The notes under the pieces: model-generated | Told to the model about the DNA's origin: nothing | Database searches by the model: none | What the model saw: the letters and a program-made list of their open reading frames with translations, nothing else | Shown here: positions 1-5,871 of the stretch, one piece after another | Position numbering within the stretch: the stretch's first letter is position 1 | Layout of the letters: each line of letters opens with the position of its first letter | Position numbers and translations under genes: made by a program | From: an uncultured Rhodovulum sp. | GTDB lineage: Bacteria; Pseudomonadota; Alphaproteobacteria; Rhodobacterales; Rhodobacteraceae | Direction: 5' to 3' | NCBI GenBank assembly: GCA_946221765.1 | Contig: CAMIMK010000172.1 | Coordinates: 1 to 6,755, forward strand | DNA length: 6,755 nucleotides

Positions 1-27
1 CAGCGGCTGGCCGACCGCTTCCGCTGA
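1..27 (+). CDS. Possible C-terminal tail of an upstream gene (partial)
   Basis: Frame 1 reads eight sense codons (QRLADRFR) and then TGA at 25-27. The composition is plausible for the end of a protein, but eight residues cannot identify a family. In E. coli the gene before the ybeZ-ybeY-ybeX-lnt cluster is miaB, so a miaB end is one possibility. That rests on synteny only. The 5' part lies outside the window. Confidence 0.3.
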   Translation, partial: QRLADRFR

Positions 28-84
28 AGGCGGATCCCGGCCACCTGCGCCTTTCGCGCCACGTTCGCGACAGGCGATCTGCCT

Positions 85-117
85 CCCCCGCAGCACACGC
101 TTGCGTGGATGCGGGGG
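85..117 (+). promoter_or_regulatory. Strong stem-loop in the phoH leader
   Basis: CCCCCGCA at 85-92 pairs perfectly with TGCGGGGG at 110-117 (8 bp). Inside it, CACG (96-99) pairs with CGTG (104-107) around the loop CTTG, separated from the outer stem by a 3/2 internal loop. A second small hairpin follows: TGGGGC (119-124) with GCCCCA (131-136). No T tract follows either, so neither is a classical intrinsic terminator. They could end the upstream transcript by another route or form 5' UTR structure. The ATG at 109 is buried in the first stem, and the ATG at 136 sits at the edge of the second. Confidence 0.5.
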
Positions 118-153
118 CTGGGGCAATCTCGCCCCATGGTCAACCCCGTGCCC

Positions 154-159
154 GGAGGT
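154..159 (+). promoter_or_regulatory. Shine-Dalgarno GGAGGT deciding the phoH start
   Basis: GGAGGT at 154-159 is the only strong ribosome-binding sequence near the 5' end of the PhoH frame. It lies 3 bases before TTG 163. The upstream in-frame ATGs at 109 and 136 have no purine-rich sequence at a suitable distance. Confidence 0.5.
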
Positions 160-162
160 CTT

Positions 163-1173
163 TTGGCGAGCACCGCCCCGAACCCCGAAGATGTGTCGGC
201 CAGCGTCATCCAGTTTCCCGACAATCGCCTCCTGATCGATCTCTGCGGCGAGCTCGATCGAAACCTTGTGCAGGTCGAGACCCGCGTGGGCGTGCAGATC
301 CACCGGCGTGGGAATTTCCTGACCCTCCATGGTCCCGAACCCGAGCGGGCGCGGGGGGAGCAGGTGCTGCGCAGCCTCTATACCCGGCTGGAGCAGGGCC
401 GCACCGTGACCCCCGGCGACATCGATGCGGCCATCCGCATGCTGTCCGGCCCGCCGCCCGAGCGCATGGCCAAGTCCCCGGGCCAGCTGGAGATGTTCGG
501 GTCCGAGCCGCTGGAGATCCGCACCCGGCGCAAGGTGGTGGAGCCGCGCACCGCCGCGCAGAAGGCCTATGTGCGGAGCCTCTTCCGCCACGAGCTCGTC
601 TTCGGCCTCGGACCGGCCGGCACCGGCAAGACCTATCTCGCCGTGGCCGCCGCCGTGGCGATGTTCATCGAAGGCCATGTGGACAAGATCATCCTGAGCC
701 GTCCGGCGGTGGAGGCGGGCGAGCGACTCGGCTTCCTGCCCGGCGACATGAAGGAGAAGGTCGACCCCTACATGCAGCCGCTCTACGACGCGCTGAACGA
801 CTTCTTCCCCCCGAAGCAGGTGCAGAAGCTGATGGAGGAGAAGCAGATCGAGATCGCGCCGCTTGCCTTCATGCGCGGCCGGACCCTCGCCAATGCCTTC
901 GTCGTGCTCGACGAGGCGCAGAACGCGACGACGATGCAGATGAAGATGTTCCTGACCCGGCTCGGCGAGGGTAGTCGCATGGCGATTACCGGCGACGTCA
1001 CGCAGATCGACCTGCCGCGCGGGGTGATGTCCGGCCTGATCGAGGCGGAACGGGTGTTGCGGGACGTCGAGGGGATCGGTTTCGCCCGGTTCACCGCCGA
1101 GGACGTGGTGCGTCACCCGATGGTGGCGAAGATCATCCGCGCCTATGAGAGCGCCCGGCCCTATGACGGCTGA
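163..1173 (+). CDS. phoH: PhoH-family ATPase (YbeZ type)
   Basis: PhoH-like P-loop NTPase of the YbeZ subfamily, a cytoplasmic protein linked in other bacteria to RNA metabolism together with YbeY. Its exact reaction is not settled. Counting from TTG 163 (336 aa), the Walker A motif GPAGTGKT is at residues 150-157, the Walker B-like FVVLDEAQN at 246-254 and the family motif TGDVTQIDLP at 276-285. The N-terminal 100 or so residues form the usual region before the ATPase core, with FPDNRLLIDLCGE near its start. TTG 163 is preferred because of the GGAGGT just upstream and because the resulting N-terminus has the usual length. ATG 109 (354 aa) or ATG 136 are alternatives, both inside predicted hairpins. 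Its end overlaps ybeY by 11 bases, indicating an operon. The family is certain; the start is moderate. Confidence 0.93.
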   Translation: MASTAPNPEDVSASVIQFPDNRLLIDLCGELDRNLVQVETRVGVQIHRRGNFLTLHGPEPERARGEQVLRSLYTRLEQGRTVTPGDIDAAIRMLSGPPPERMAKSPGQLEMFGSEPLEIRTRRKVVEPRTAAQKAYVRSLFRHELVFGLGPAGTGKTYLAVAAAVAMFIEGHVDKIILSRPAVEAGERLGFLPGDMKEKVDPYMQPLYDALNDFFPPKQVQKLMEEKQIEIAPLAFMRGRTLANAFVVLDEAQNATTMQMKMFLTRLGEGSRMAITGDVTQIDLPRGVMSGLIEAERVLRDVEGIGFARFTAEDVVRHPMVAKIIRAYESARPYDG

Positions 1174-1669
1174 GGCCGCCGCCACTCTGGTCGAGGCGGT
1201 GGTCGAGGATGCGCGCTGGGACGGCGTCGCGATCGGGGCCCTGGCCGAAACGGCTGCATCGGCGGCGCTTTCCGCCGCGGGGCTCGACCCCGCGCGGTGC
1301 GAACTGAGCCTGCTCGCCTGTGACGATGCCCGCATCGCCGTGCTGAACGGGAGCTTTCGCGGCAAGCCCGCGGCGACGAATGTCCTGTCCTGGCCCGCCT
1401 TCGAGGGCGGGCCGCCCGCGCCCGGCCCGGCCCGGGACGGGGAGGAGCCGCTCTTCCTCGGGGACTTGGCGATCGCCTATGACACCTGCGCCGCCGAGGC
1501 CGCGGCCGCGGGCGTGACGCTCGCCGATCACGCGACTCACCTGGTGGTGCATGGCGTCCTGCACCTGCTCGGCCATGACCATGAGGACGATGGCGAGGCC
1601 GAGGTGATGGAGGCACTCGAGACGAAAGTCCTTGCCAGTCTGGGCATCGACGACCCATATTCGCGCTAG
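1163..1669 (+). CDS. ybeY: Endoribonuclease YbeY (rRNA maturation factor)
   Basis: Zn-dependent single-strand endoribonuclease involved in 16S rRNA 3'-end maturation and ribosome quality control in the cytoplasm. From ATG 1163 the protein is 168 aa. The signature HGVLHLLGHDH near the C-terminus supplies the three metal-binding histidines, at about residues 130, 134 and 140. The conserved stretches FRGKPAATNVLSWP and LGDLAIAYDT precede it. The earlier in-frame ATG at 1145 would give 174 aa and a 29-base overlap with phoH. ATG 1163 gives an 11-base overlap and a more usual N-terminus, but neither has a convincing Shine-Dalgarno, so translational coupling to phoH is likely. The pairing with a PhoH/YbeZ gene is widely conserved. 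An insertion rich in Gly and Pro between TNVLSWP and LGDLAI is common in alphaproteobacterial forms. Confidence 0.95.
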   Translation: MTAEAAATLVEAVVEDARWDGVAIGALAETAASAALSAAGLDPARCELSLLACDDARIAVLNGSFRGKPAATNVLSWPAFEGGPPAPGPARDGEEPLFLGDLAIAYDTCAAEAAAAGVTLADHATHLVVHGVLHLLGHDHEDDGEAEVMEALETKVLASLGIDDPYSR

Positions 1670-1671
1670 GA

Positions 1672-1686
1672 GCGCCCCTCGGGCGC
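1672..1686 (+). other. Short GC hairpin between ybeY and the corC-like gene
   Basis: GCGCCC (1672-1677) pairs perfectly with GGGCGC (1681-1686) around the 3-base loop CTC. It begins 2 bases after the ybeY stop codon and is followed by AGTTT. The T run is too short for a convincing intrinsic terminator. It could attenuate transcription or protect the 3' end of a processed phoH-ybeY mRNA. Confidence 0.35.
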
Positions 1687-1707
1687 AGTTTCCGGAACCT
1701 GTAGCCT

Positions 1708-2598
1708 ATGGCCGCGCATTCCGACGGGCACCAGCCGACGGCGCCCGCCGCCACCGACGCCGACGACCCCGACAGTCCCGGCCTATCGTCCTTCTTCTCC
1801 CGCCTGTTCCGGCGCGACAGTGTCGACCCGGAGGTCGATGCGCCCTCGCTCGCCGCGGTCGAGCTGGCGGCGCGGATCCGCAACCTGCGCCAGCTCCGGG
1901 TGGACGACGTGTCCATCCCCCGGTCCGAGATCGTCGCCGTCTCCGACGAGGCGACGCTGGCGGATCTGGTGCGGGTCTTCCAGGAGAGCACCCTGTCACG
2001 CCTGCCGGTCTATCGCGAGACGGTCGACCAGCCGGTCGGTCTCGTGCACCTGAAGGACCTCGCGCTCCGCTACGGCTTCGGCGCCTCGGCCGAGCCCTTC
2101 GACCTCGCCTCGATGCTGCGGCCCCTGCTCTACGTGCCGCCGTCGATGCCGCTCGGGGTGCTGATGCGCAAGATGCAGGGCGCCCGCATCCACATGGCGA
2201 TGGTCATCGACGAATACGGCGGTGTCGATGGCCTCGTCACCATCGAGGACCTGATCGAGCAGGTCGTCGGCGACATCGACGACGAGCATGACGACGAGGA
2301 GGCCCCGCTCTGGACCAGCGAGGCGCCCGGCATCTTCGTGGTCGAGGCACAGATCGAACTCGACGACTTCGAGCGGGTCGCCGGGGTGCGCCTGGCCCGG
2401 CCGGACCACGACGAGGACGTGGATACCCTCGGCGGGCTGGTCTTCCGGCTGTCCGGGCGCGTCCCGGTGGAGGGGGAGGTGATCCTGCATCCCGACGGCC
2501 ACCAGTTCGAGGTGCTCGATGCCGATGCGCGGCGCGTCAAGCGGCTGCGGGTCCGGCTGAAGCAGTCGGGTCAGCTGCCGGCCGCCGAATCTGCCTGA
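1708..2598 (+). CDS. CorC/YbeX-type protein with paired CBS domains (hemolysin family)
   Basis: 296-aa soluble protein of the CorC/HlyC family. It has a CBS pair at about residues 65-190, opening with RVDDVSIPRSEIVAV and including the conserved VIDEYGGVDGLVTIEDLIEQVVGDI at 167-190. A C-terminal CorC_HlyC (transporter-associated) domain covers about 205-285. There is no N-terminal DUF21 membrane domain, so this is the short, YbeX-like form. The family is variously annotated as hemolysin or as magnesium/cobalt efflux protein; E. coli YbeX is tied to ribosome metabolism, in line with the neighbours here. Between the two domains is an acidic linker (about 189-199, DIDDEHDDEEA). The first 45 residues are low-complexity and probably disordered. 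ATG 1708 has only a weak GGAA 10 bases upstream. It lies 38 bases after ybeY and 7 before lnt. The family is sure; the physiological substrate is not. Confidence 0.92.
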   Translation: MAAHSDGHQPTAPAATDADDPDSPGLSSFFSRLFRRDSVDPEVDAPSLAAVELAARIRNLRQLRVDDVSIPRSEIVAVSDEATLADLVRVFQESTLSRLPVYRETVDQPVGLVHLKDLALRYGFGASAEPFDLASMLRPLLYVPPSMPLGVLMRKMQGARIHMAMVIDEYGGVDGLVTIEDLIEQVVGDIDDEHDDEEAPLWTSEAPGIFVVEAQIELDDFERVAGVRLARPDHDEDVDTLGGLVFRLSGRVPVEGEVILHPDGHQFEVLDADARRVKRLRVRLKQSGQLPAAESA

Positions 2599-2605
2599 TC
2601 CTGTC

Positions 2606-4123
2606 TTGAGGATTCCGCGAAGGGGCGGTGGCGGGCGGGGCATCGTCCTTGCCGCCATCTGTGGCGCGGCGATGGGCCTCGGGCAGCCGCCAGTCTCCTG
2701 GCCGGTCGTCACGCTCGTCGGGCTGGCCTTGCTCTTCCGGCTCCTGTCGGCGGCACCCTCGGCGCGCGCCGCCGTCGGCCTCGGCTGGGGGGCGGGCGCG
2801 GGCTATTTCGGCGCGACGCTGTTCTGGATCGTCGAGCCCTTCCTGATCGACGCCAGCCGCCACGGCTGGATGGCGCCCTTCGCCCTCCTCGGCCTCGCCG
2901 GCGGGCTGGCGCTGTTCTGGGCCGTGCCGTTCGCCCTGGCCCGCAGGCTGTGGCCCGCCGGGGGGCTTGCCCGCGTGCTGATGCTCGCGAGCCTCTGGTC
3001 GCTGGCCGAGGTCGCGCGGGGGCATGTGCTGACCGGCTTTCCCTGGGGCCTTCCCGGCTATGTCTGGATCGAGACGCCGGTTGCGCAGGTGGCGGCGCTG
3101 GCCGGGCCATACGGGCTCACCTTCCTGACGCTGCTGGTCGGGCTGCTGGCCGGGCTGGCGCGGCCGGTGCCGCTCGCGGCCGCCGCCCTCCTGCTGGCGG
3201 CGGGCTGGGGCTGGGGCCACCAGCGGCTGGCGGAGCCCCTGCCGCCCCGCCAGCCGCCGGTCATGGTGCGGCTGGTGCAGCCGAATGCCACCCAGGCCGA
3301 GAAATGGGATCCCGAGCGCGAGGCGCAGATCTTCGCCCGGCTGCGCGCCCTCAGCCAGTCGCCCGCCCCGGTGCGGCCGGACGTGACGATCTGGCCCGAG
3401 ACGGCCGTGCCCTTCCTGCTCGGGCGCGATCCCGAGGCGCAGCTCGCTGCGGCGGCCTCTGCGGCGCCCGGCCTTCTGGCGACCGGCATCCGCCGGGTGG
3501 AACCGGCGGGTGACGATTGGCTCTGGTTCAACAGCCTTGCACTTCTGGCTCCGGACGGTTCCGTGCGATCGGTGTACGACAAGTCGCGGCTGGTGCCGGG
3601 GGGAGAATATCTGCCGCTTGAAGGATTGGTGGCGCGGCTCGGGCTGTCCGCGCTGACCGGAGGCAGCTTTACCGCCGGGCCGGGGCCGGCAGCCATCGTG
3701 GCGCCCCCGCTGCCGACCTTCCAGCCCCTGATCTGCTACGAAGCGATCTTCCCGGAGATTGCCCATGGCCTTGTCCCGCGGCCCGAGTGGCTGTTGCAGG
3801 TGACGAATGACGCCTGGTTTGGCCGGGTTTCCGGCCCATACCAGCACCTTGACCAGGCCCGGTTCCGTGCGATCGAACAGGGGCTGCCGCTCGCTCGTGC
3901 GGCGAACACCGGGATCTCCGCGATGGTGGATGCGCGGGGTCGGGTGGTTGCCTCGCTGGGGTTGTCAGAAACGGGGATCGTGGATTCCCTGCTTCCTCCT
4001 GCACTGCCGCCTACACCTTATGCGCGAATTGGAGATTTTCCCTTCATGGTTGGATTTGTACTGATTTTCGGGTTAACTTTACTCAATTTTGGCAATGGCA
4101 TTTTTTTGAACCGCCGCGGATAA
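2606..4123 (+). CDS. lnt: Apolipoprotein N-acyltransferase
   Basis: Inner-membrane enzyme that adds the third acyl chain to the N-terminal cysteine of lipoproteins, using phospholipid as donor, the last step of lipoprotein maturation. The protein is 505 aa, the usual length. Several hydrophobic segments lie in residues 13-200, then a periplasmic nitrilase-like domain at about 218-460, then a final membrane helix at about 479-496. The catalytic triad is visible: E265 in WPETAVPF, K326 in YDKSRLVPGGEYLP and C377 in LICYEAIFPE. The start is probably TTG 2606, 7 bases after the corC-like stop and without an obvious Shine-Dalgarno, suggesting translational coupling. The next in-frame ATG (2672) would cut into the first membrane segment. 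The last 30 or so codons are strikingly AT-rich, including two TTA codons, unlike the rest of the gene. Confidence 0.95.
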   Translation: MRIPRRGGGGRGIVLAAICGAAMGLGQPPVSWPVVTLVGLALLFRLLSAAPSARAAVGLGWGAGAGYFGATLFWIVEPFLIDASRHGWMAPFALLGLAGGLALFWAVPFALARRLWPAGGLARVLMLASLWSLAEVARGHVLTGFPWGLPGYVWIETPVAQVAALAGPYGLTFLTLLVGLLAGLARPVPLAAAALLLAAGWGWGHQRLAEPLPPRQPPVMVRLVQPNATQAEKWDPEREAQIFARLRALSQSPAPVRPDVTIWPETAVPFLLGRDPEAQLAAAASAAPGLLATGIRRVEPAGDDWLWFNSLALLAPDGSVRSVYDKSRLVPGGEYLPLEGLVARLGLSALTGGSFTAGPGPAAIVAPPLPTFQPLICYEAIFPEIAHGLVPRPEWLLQVTNDAWFGRVSGPYQHLDQARFRAIEQGLPLARAANTGISAMVDARGRVVASLGLSETGIVDSLLPPALPPTPYARIGDFPFMVGFVLIFGLTLLNFGNGIFLNRRG

Positions 4124-4130
4124 CGATCAG
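4021..4130 (+). promoter_or_regulatory. AT-rich segment in the lnt 3' end, probable promoter region for xre
   Basis: Bases 4021-4110 are about 37% GC by hand count (33 of 90), inside a gene and window that are otherwise strongly GC-rich. The segment holds TTGTAC (4056-4061) followed after 17 bases by TTACTC (4079-4084), a passable but imperfect sigma-70 pair, as well as TTGGCA (4089-4094) and seven consecutive T (4101-4107). No exact promoter can be fixed. The location, 75-180 bases before the xre start, and the departure from host codon choice support a regulatory role. Hydrophobic coding alone does not explain it, because the other lnt helices use GC-rich codons. Confidence 0.4.
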
Positions 4131-4203
4131 GACGCGGGTGGGTCGGGTCCTTGCGCCCCGGTTGGGCTGCATCGTTTGGTGCCTTTTGGGGTTGAGTGTG
4201 TAT

Positions 4204-4599
4204 ATGGGTTCTGAAGTGTCGAACATCACGGCAAACGAAATCGACCGCATCGTTGGGCAGCGAATTCGCGACCGGCGCGAGCAACTCGGGATCAGTCAGG
4301 GACGCCTCGGAAAGCATCTCGGGCTGACCTTCTCGCAGATCCAGAAATACGAGAAGGGATCGAACCGGATCGGGGCGGGGCGGCTGTGGCAGATCGCCAG
4401 CTTTCTCGGCGTGCCGGCCAGCTATTTCTTCGAAGGCATCGGCAGCGAGGGTCGGACCGAGAAGATCGACGGCGCTCGCCGCGAGGAAGCCCGGGTTCTG
4501 TCCGAAGCCTTCACCGGCATCGACGACACCGAGACTCGTGCCTCGGTTCTGGCGCTGGTCCGCTCCCTCTCCGGGTCCGGCGGCCGAACCGGGCGCTGA
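4204..4599 (+). CDS. XRE-family helix-turn-helix transcriptional regulator
   Basis: 131-aa DNA-binding protein with a single Cro/C1-type HTH at about residues 17-76 (QRIRDRREQLGISQGRLG, then the recognition region LTFSQIQKYEKGSNR, ending GVPASYFFEG). The C-terminal 55 residues are charged, without membrane segments or a known ligand domain. The spot between lnt and metK carries a similar XRE regulator in many alphaproteobacteria. I recall PraR of Rhizobium and Azorhizobium from this setting, so this may be its counterpart, but orthology is inferred. ATG 4204 is chosen because family members start shortly before the HTH; it has only a weak GAG 7 bases upstream. GTG 4138, preceded by AGGA at 4129-4132, is an alternative. 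It would add 22 mostly hydrophobic residues unlike the family. Targets are unknown; autoregulation and control of metK are possible. Confidence 0.88.
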   Translation: MGSEVSNITANEIDRIVGQRIRDRREQLGISQGRLGKHLGLTFSQIQKYEKGSNRIGAGRLWQIASFLGVPASYFFEGIGSEGRTEKIDGARREEARVLSEAFTGIDDTETRASVLALVRSLSGSGGRTGR

Positions 4600-4623
4600 G
4601 CCGATAGTCCGACGCGTTCGCAG

Positions 4624-4640
4624 ACGCAGGAAATCTGCGT
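4624..4640 (+). other. Hairpin after xre, upstream of metK
   Basis: ACGCAG (4624-4629) pairs perfectly with CTGCGT (4635-4640) around GAAAT. TTTT occurs at 4647-4650, six bases after the stem, too far for a textbook intrinsic terminator. It may weakly end the xre transcript or form the first element of the metK leader. Confidence 0.35.
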
Positions 4641-4669
4641 TGACCCTTTTCCTCCCGCTGGCGTAGGGA
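4640..4669 (+). promoter_or_regulatory. Candidate sigma-70 promoter for metK
   Basis: TTGACC at 4640-4645 is a good -35 element for alphaproteobacteria. The best -10 options are poor: GTAGGG at 4663-4668 (17-base spacer) or TAGGGA at 4664-4669 (18-base spacer). Transcription would start near 4675, leaving a leader of only about 25 bases. That would cut into the 5' arm of the hairpin that ends at the metK ATG, so this promoter and the full RNA structure are competing explanations of the same bases. Confidence 0.35.
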
Positions 4670-4698
4670 GGTCCGCCACAACAGGACAAGGGCGGGCC
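4644..4698 (+). promoter_or_regulatory. Structured metK leader, candidate cis-regulatory RNA
   Basis: Two hairpins overlap by two bases. The first pairs CCTCCC (4651-4656) with GGGAGG (4666-4671). The second pairs GGTCCGCC (4670-4677) with GGCGGGCC (4691-4698), 8 bp with one G-U, ending at the base before the ATG. The 13-base loop of the second holds the ribosome-binding bases AGGA (4683-4686), and AAGG (4688-4691) runs into its 3' arm. The pyrimidine tract 4644-4653 can pair with 4683-4692 with a single mismatch, which would mask both. Such a layout suits translation control of a SAM synthetase. Rhodobacterales metK genes often carry the SAM/SAH riboswitch here. The CACAAC at the start of this loop recalls that motif, but the rest of its core is not recognisable. 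Confidence 0.35.
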
Positions 4699-5868
4699 AT
4701 GGCCGAGCGCAACGACTACCTGTTCACCTCCGAGTCGGTGTCCGAGGGGCATCCGGACAAGGTGTGCGACCGTATTTCCGATGCCGTTCTCGACGCCTTC
4801 CTGACGGAAGATCCCGAATCCCGCGTGGGATGCGAGACCTTCGCCACCACCGACCGGGTGGTCGTCGGCGGCGAGGTGCGCGGGCCGGGCGACGTGCTGG
4901 CGCGGGTCGAGCAGATCGTGCGCGATTGCGTCCGCGACATCGGCTACGAGCAGAAGGGCTTCAACTGGGCCACGCTGCGTGTCCACAACTACATCCACGG
5001 CCAGTCCGAGCATATCGCCCAGGGCGTCGATGCCGCCGAGGGCAAGGAAGAGGGCGCGGGCGACCAGGGGATCATGTTCGGCTACGCCACCCGCGAGACC
5101 CCCGAACTGATGCCGGCGCCGATCCACTATGCCCATGCGATCCTCCGGCGCCTCGCGGACGTGCGCAAGAGCGGCGAGGAGCCGCGGCTCGGGCCCGACG
5201 CCAAGAGCCAGGTGACGCTGCGCTATGCCGGCGGCGTGCCGGTGGAGGTGACGAGCCTCGTCCTCTCGACCCAGCATCTCGACGAGGACATGACGTCGGC
5301 CGATGTGCGCGCCATGGTCGCGCCCCATATCGCCGCGGTCCTGCCCGAGGGCTGGCTGACCGAGAAGACCGTCTGGCACGTGAACCCGACCGGCAAGTTC
5401 GTGATCGGCGGACCGGACGGTGACGCGGGGCTCACGGGGCGCAAGATCATCGTCGACACCTATGGCGGGGCCGCGCCCCACGGCGGCGGCGCCTTCTCGG
5501 GCAAGGACCCGACGAAGGTGGACCGCTCGGCCACCTATGCGGCGCGCTATCTGGCGAAGAACGTGGTGGCCGCAGGGCTGGCGGACCGCTGCACGCTGCA
5601 GCTCTCCTATGCCATCGGCGTGGCGCGGCCGCTGTCGATCTATGTCAACACGCATGGCACCGGCACCGTGTCCGAGGCCGAGATCGAGTCTGCGGTGGCG
5701 AAGGTCATGGACCTGACCCCGAAGGGGATCCGGACGCATCTGGGCCTCAACAAGCCCATCTACCAGCGGACCTCGGCCTATGGGCATTTCGGCCGGGCGG
5801 CGGAGGCGGACGGCGGCTTCTCCTGGGAGCGGACCGATCTCGTCGAGGCGCTGAAGAAGGCGATCTGA
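4699..5868 (+). CDS. metK: S-adenosylmethionine synthetase (methionine adenosyltransferase)
   Basis: Cytoplasmic enzyme making S-adenosylmethionine from methionine and ATP, the main methyl donor supply. The 389 aa match the usual bacterial length. The N-terminus LFTSESVSEGHPDKVCDRIS contains the conserved H18 and D20 of the active site. GAGDQGIMFGYA is at residues 119-130, GGPDGDAGLTGRKIIVDTYGG at about 237-257, and the phosphate-binding loop GGGAFSGKD at 262-270. All three domains look intact. ATG 4699 gives the standard family N-terminus. Ribosome binding would use AGGA (4683-4686, 12 bases away) or AAGG (4688-4691, 7 bases away), both inside or next to a hairpin, so translation may be regulated. 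trmB, which consumes SAM, starts 3 bases after the stop, which suggests co-transcription. Confidence 0.98.
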   Translation: MAERNDYLFTSESVSEGHPDKVCDRISDAVLDAFLTEDPESRVGCETFATTDRVVVGGEVRGPGDVLARVEQIVRDCVRDIGYEQKGFNWATLRVHNYIHGQSEHIAQGVDAAEGKEEGAGDQGIMFGYATRETPELMPAPIHYAHAILRRLADVRKSGEEPRLGPDAKSQVTLRYAGGVPVEVTSLVLSTQHLDEDMTSADVRAMVAPHIAAVLPEGWLTEKTVWHVNPTGKFVIGGPDGDAGLTGRKIIVDTYGGAAPHGGGAFSGKDPTKVDRSATYAARYLAKNVVAAGLADRCTLQLSYAIGVARPLSIYVNTHGTGTVSEAEIESAVAKVMDLTPKGIRTHLGLNKPIYQRTSAYGHFGRAAEADGGFSWERTDLVEALKKAI

Positions 5869-5871
5869 CCC

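Noticed and set aside
53..69. Direct repeat TTCGCG at 53-58 and 64-69, spaced 11 bases, as a regulator site
   Set aside because: Short, only two copies, and of a composition common in this DNA. No known site matches.
2537..3847. Open minus-strand frame of 436 codons antisense to lnt
   Set aside because: Low-complexity Arg/Gln/Gly/Pro translation, opposite a lnt gene with an intact catalytic triad. It is a shadow frame.
4090..4107. Sigma-54-like TGGCA followed by a T run
   Set aside because: No GC at the -12 position at the required spacing from the GG, so it does not fit the sigma-54 consensus.
4138..4203. N-terminal membrane anchor on the XRE regulator
   Set aside because: The hydrophobic 22 residues appear only if GTG 4138 is used. 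Family N-termini begin just before the HTH, so this is probably untranslated leader.
4260..4269. Perfect 10-bp palindrome GCGAATTCGC as an operator for the XRE protein
   Set aside because: It lies inside the xre coding region on ordinary Arg-Ile-Arg codons, and I see no second copy near xre or metK.
4624..4650. Intrinsic terminator for xre
   Set aside because: The stem is only 6 bp and the T run begins six bases after it, interrupted by GACCC. Kept only as an undefined hairpin.
4600..4698. Confident call of a known SAM riboswitch class
   Set aside because: Location and partial resemblance suggest it, but I could not align the conserved SAM/SAH core or its downstream Shine-Dalgarno pseudoknot strand, nor see SAM-I or SAM-II features. 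Reported only as a candidate structured leader.
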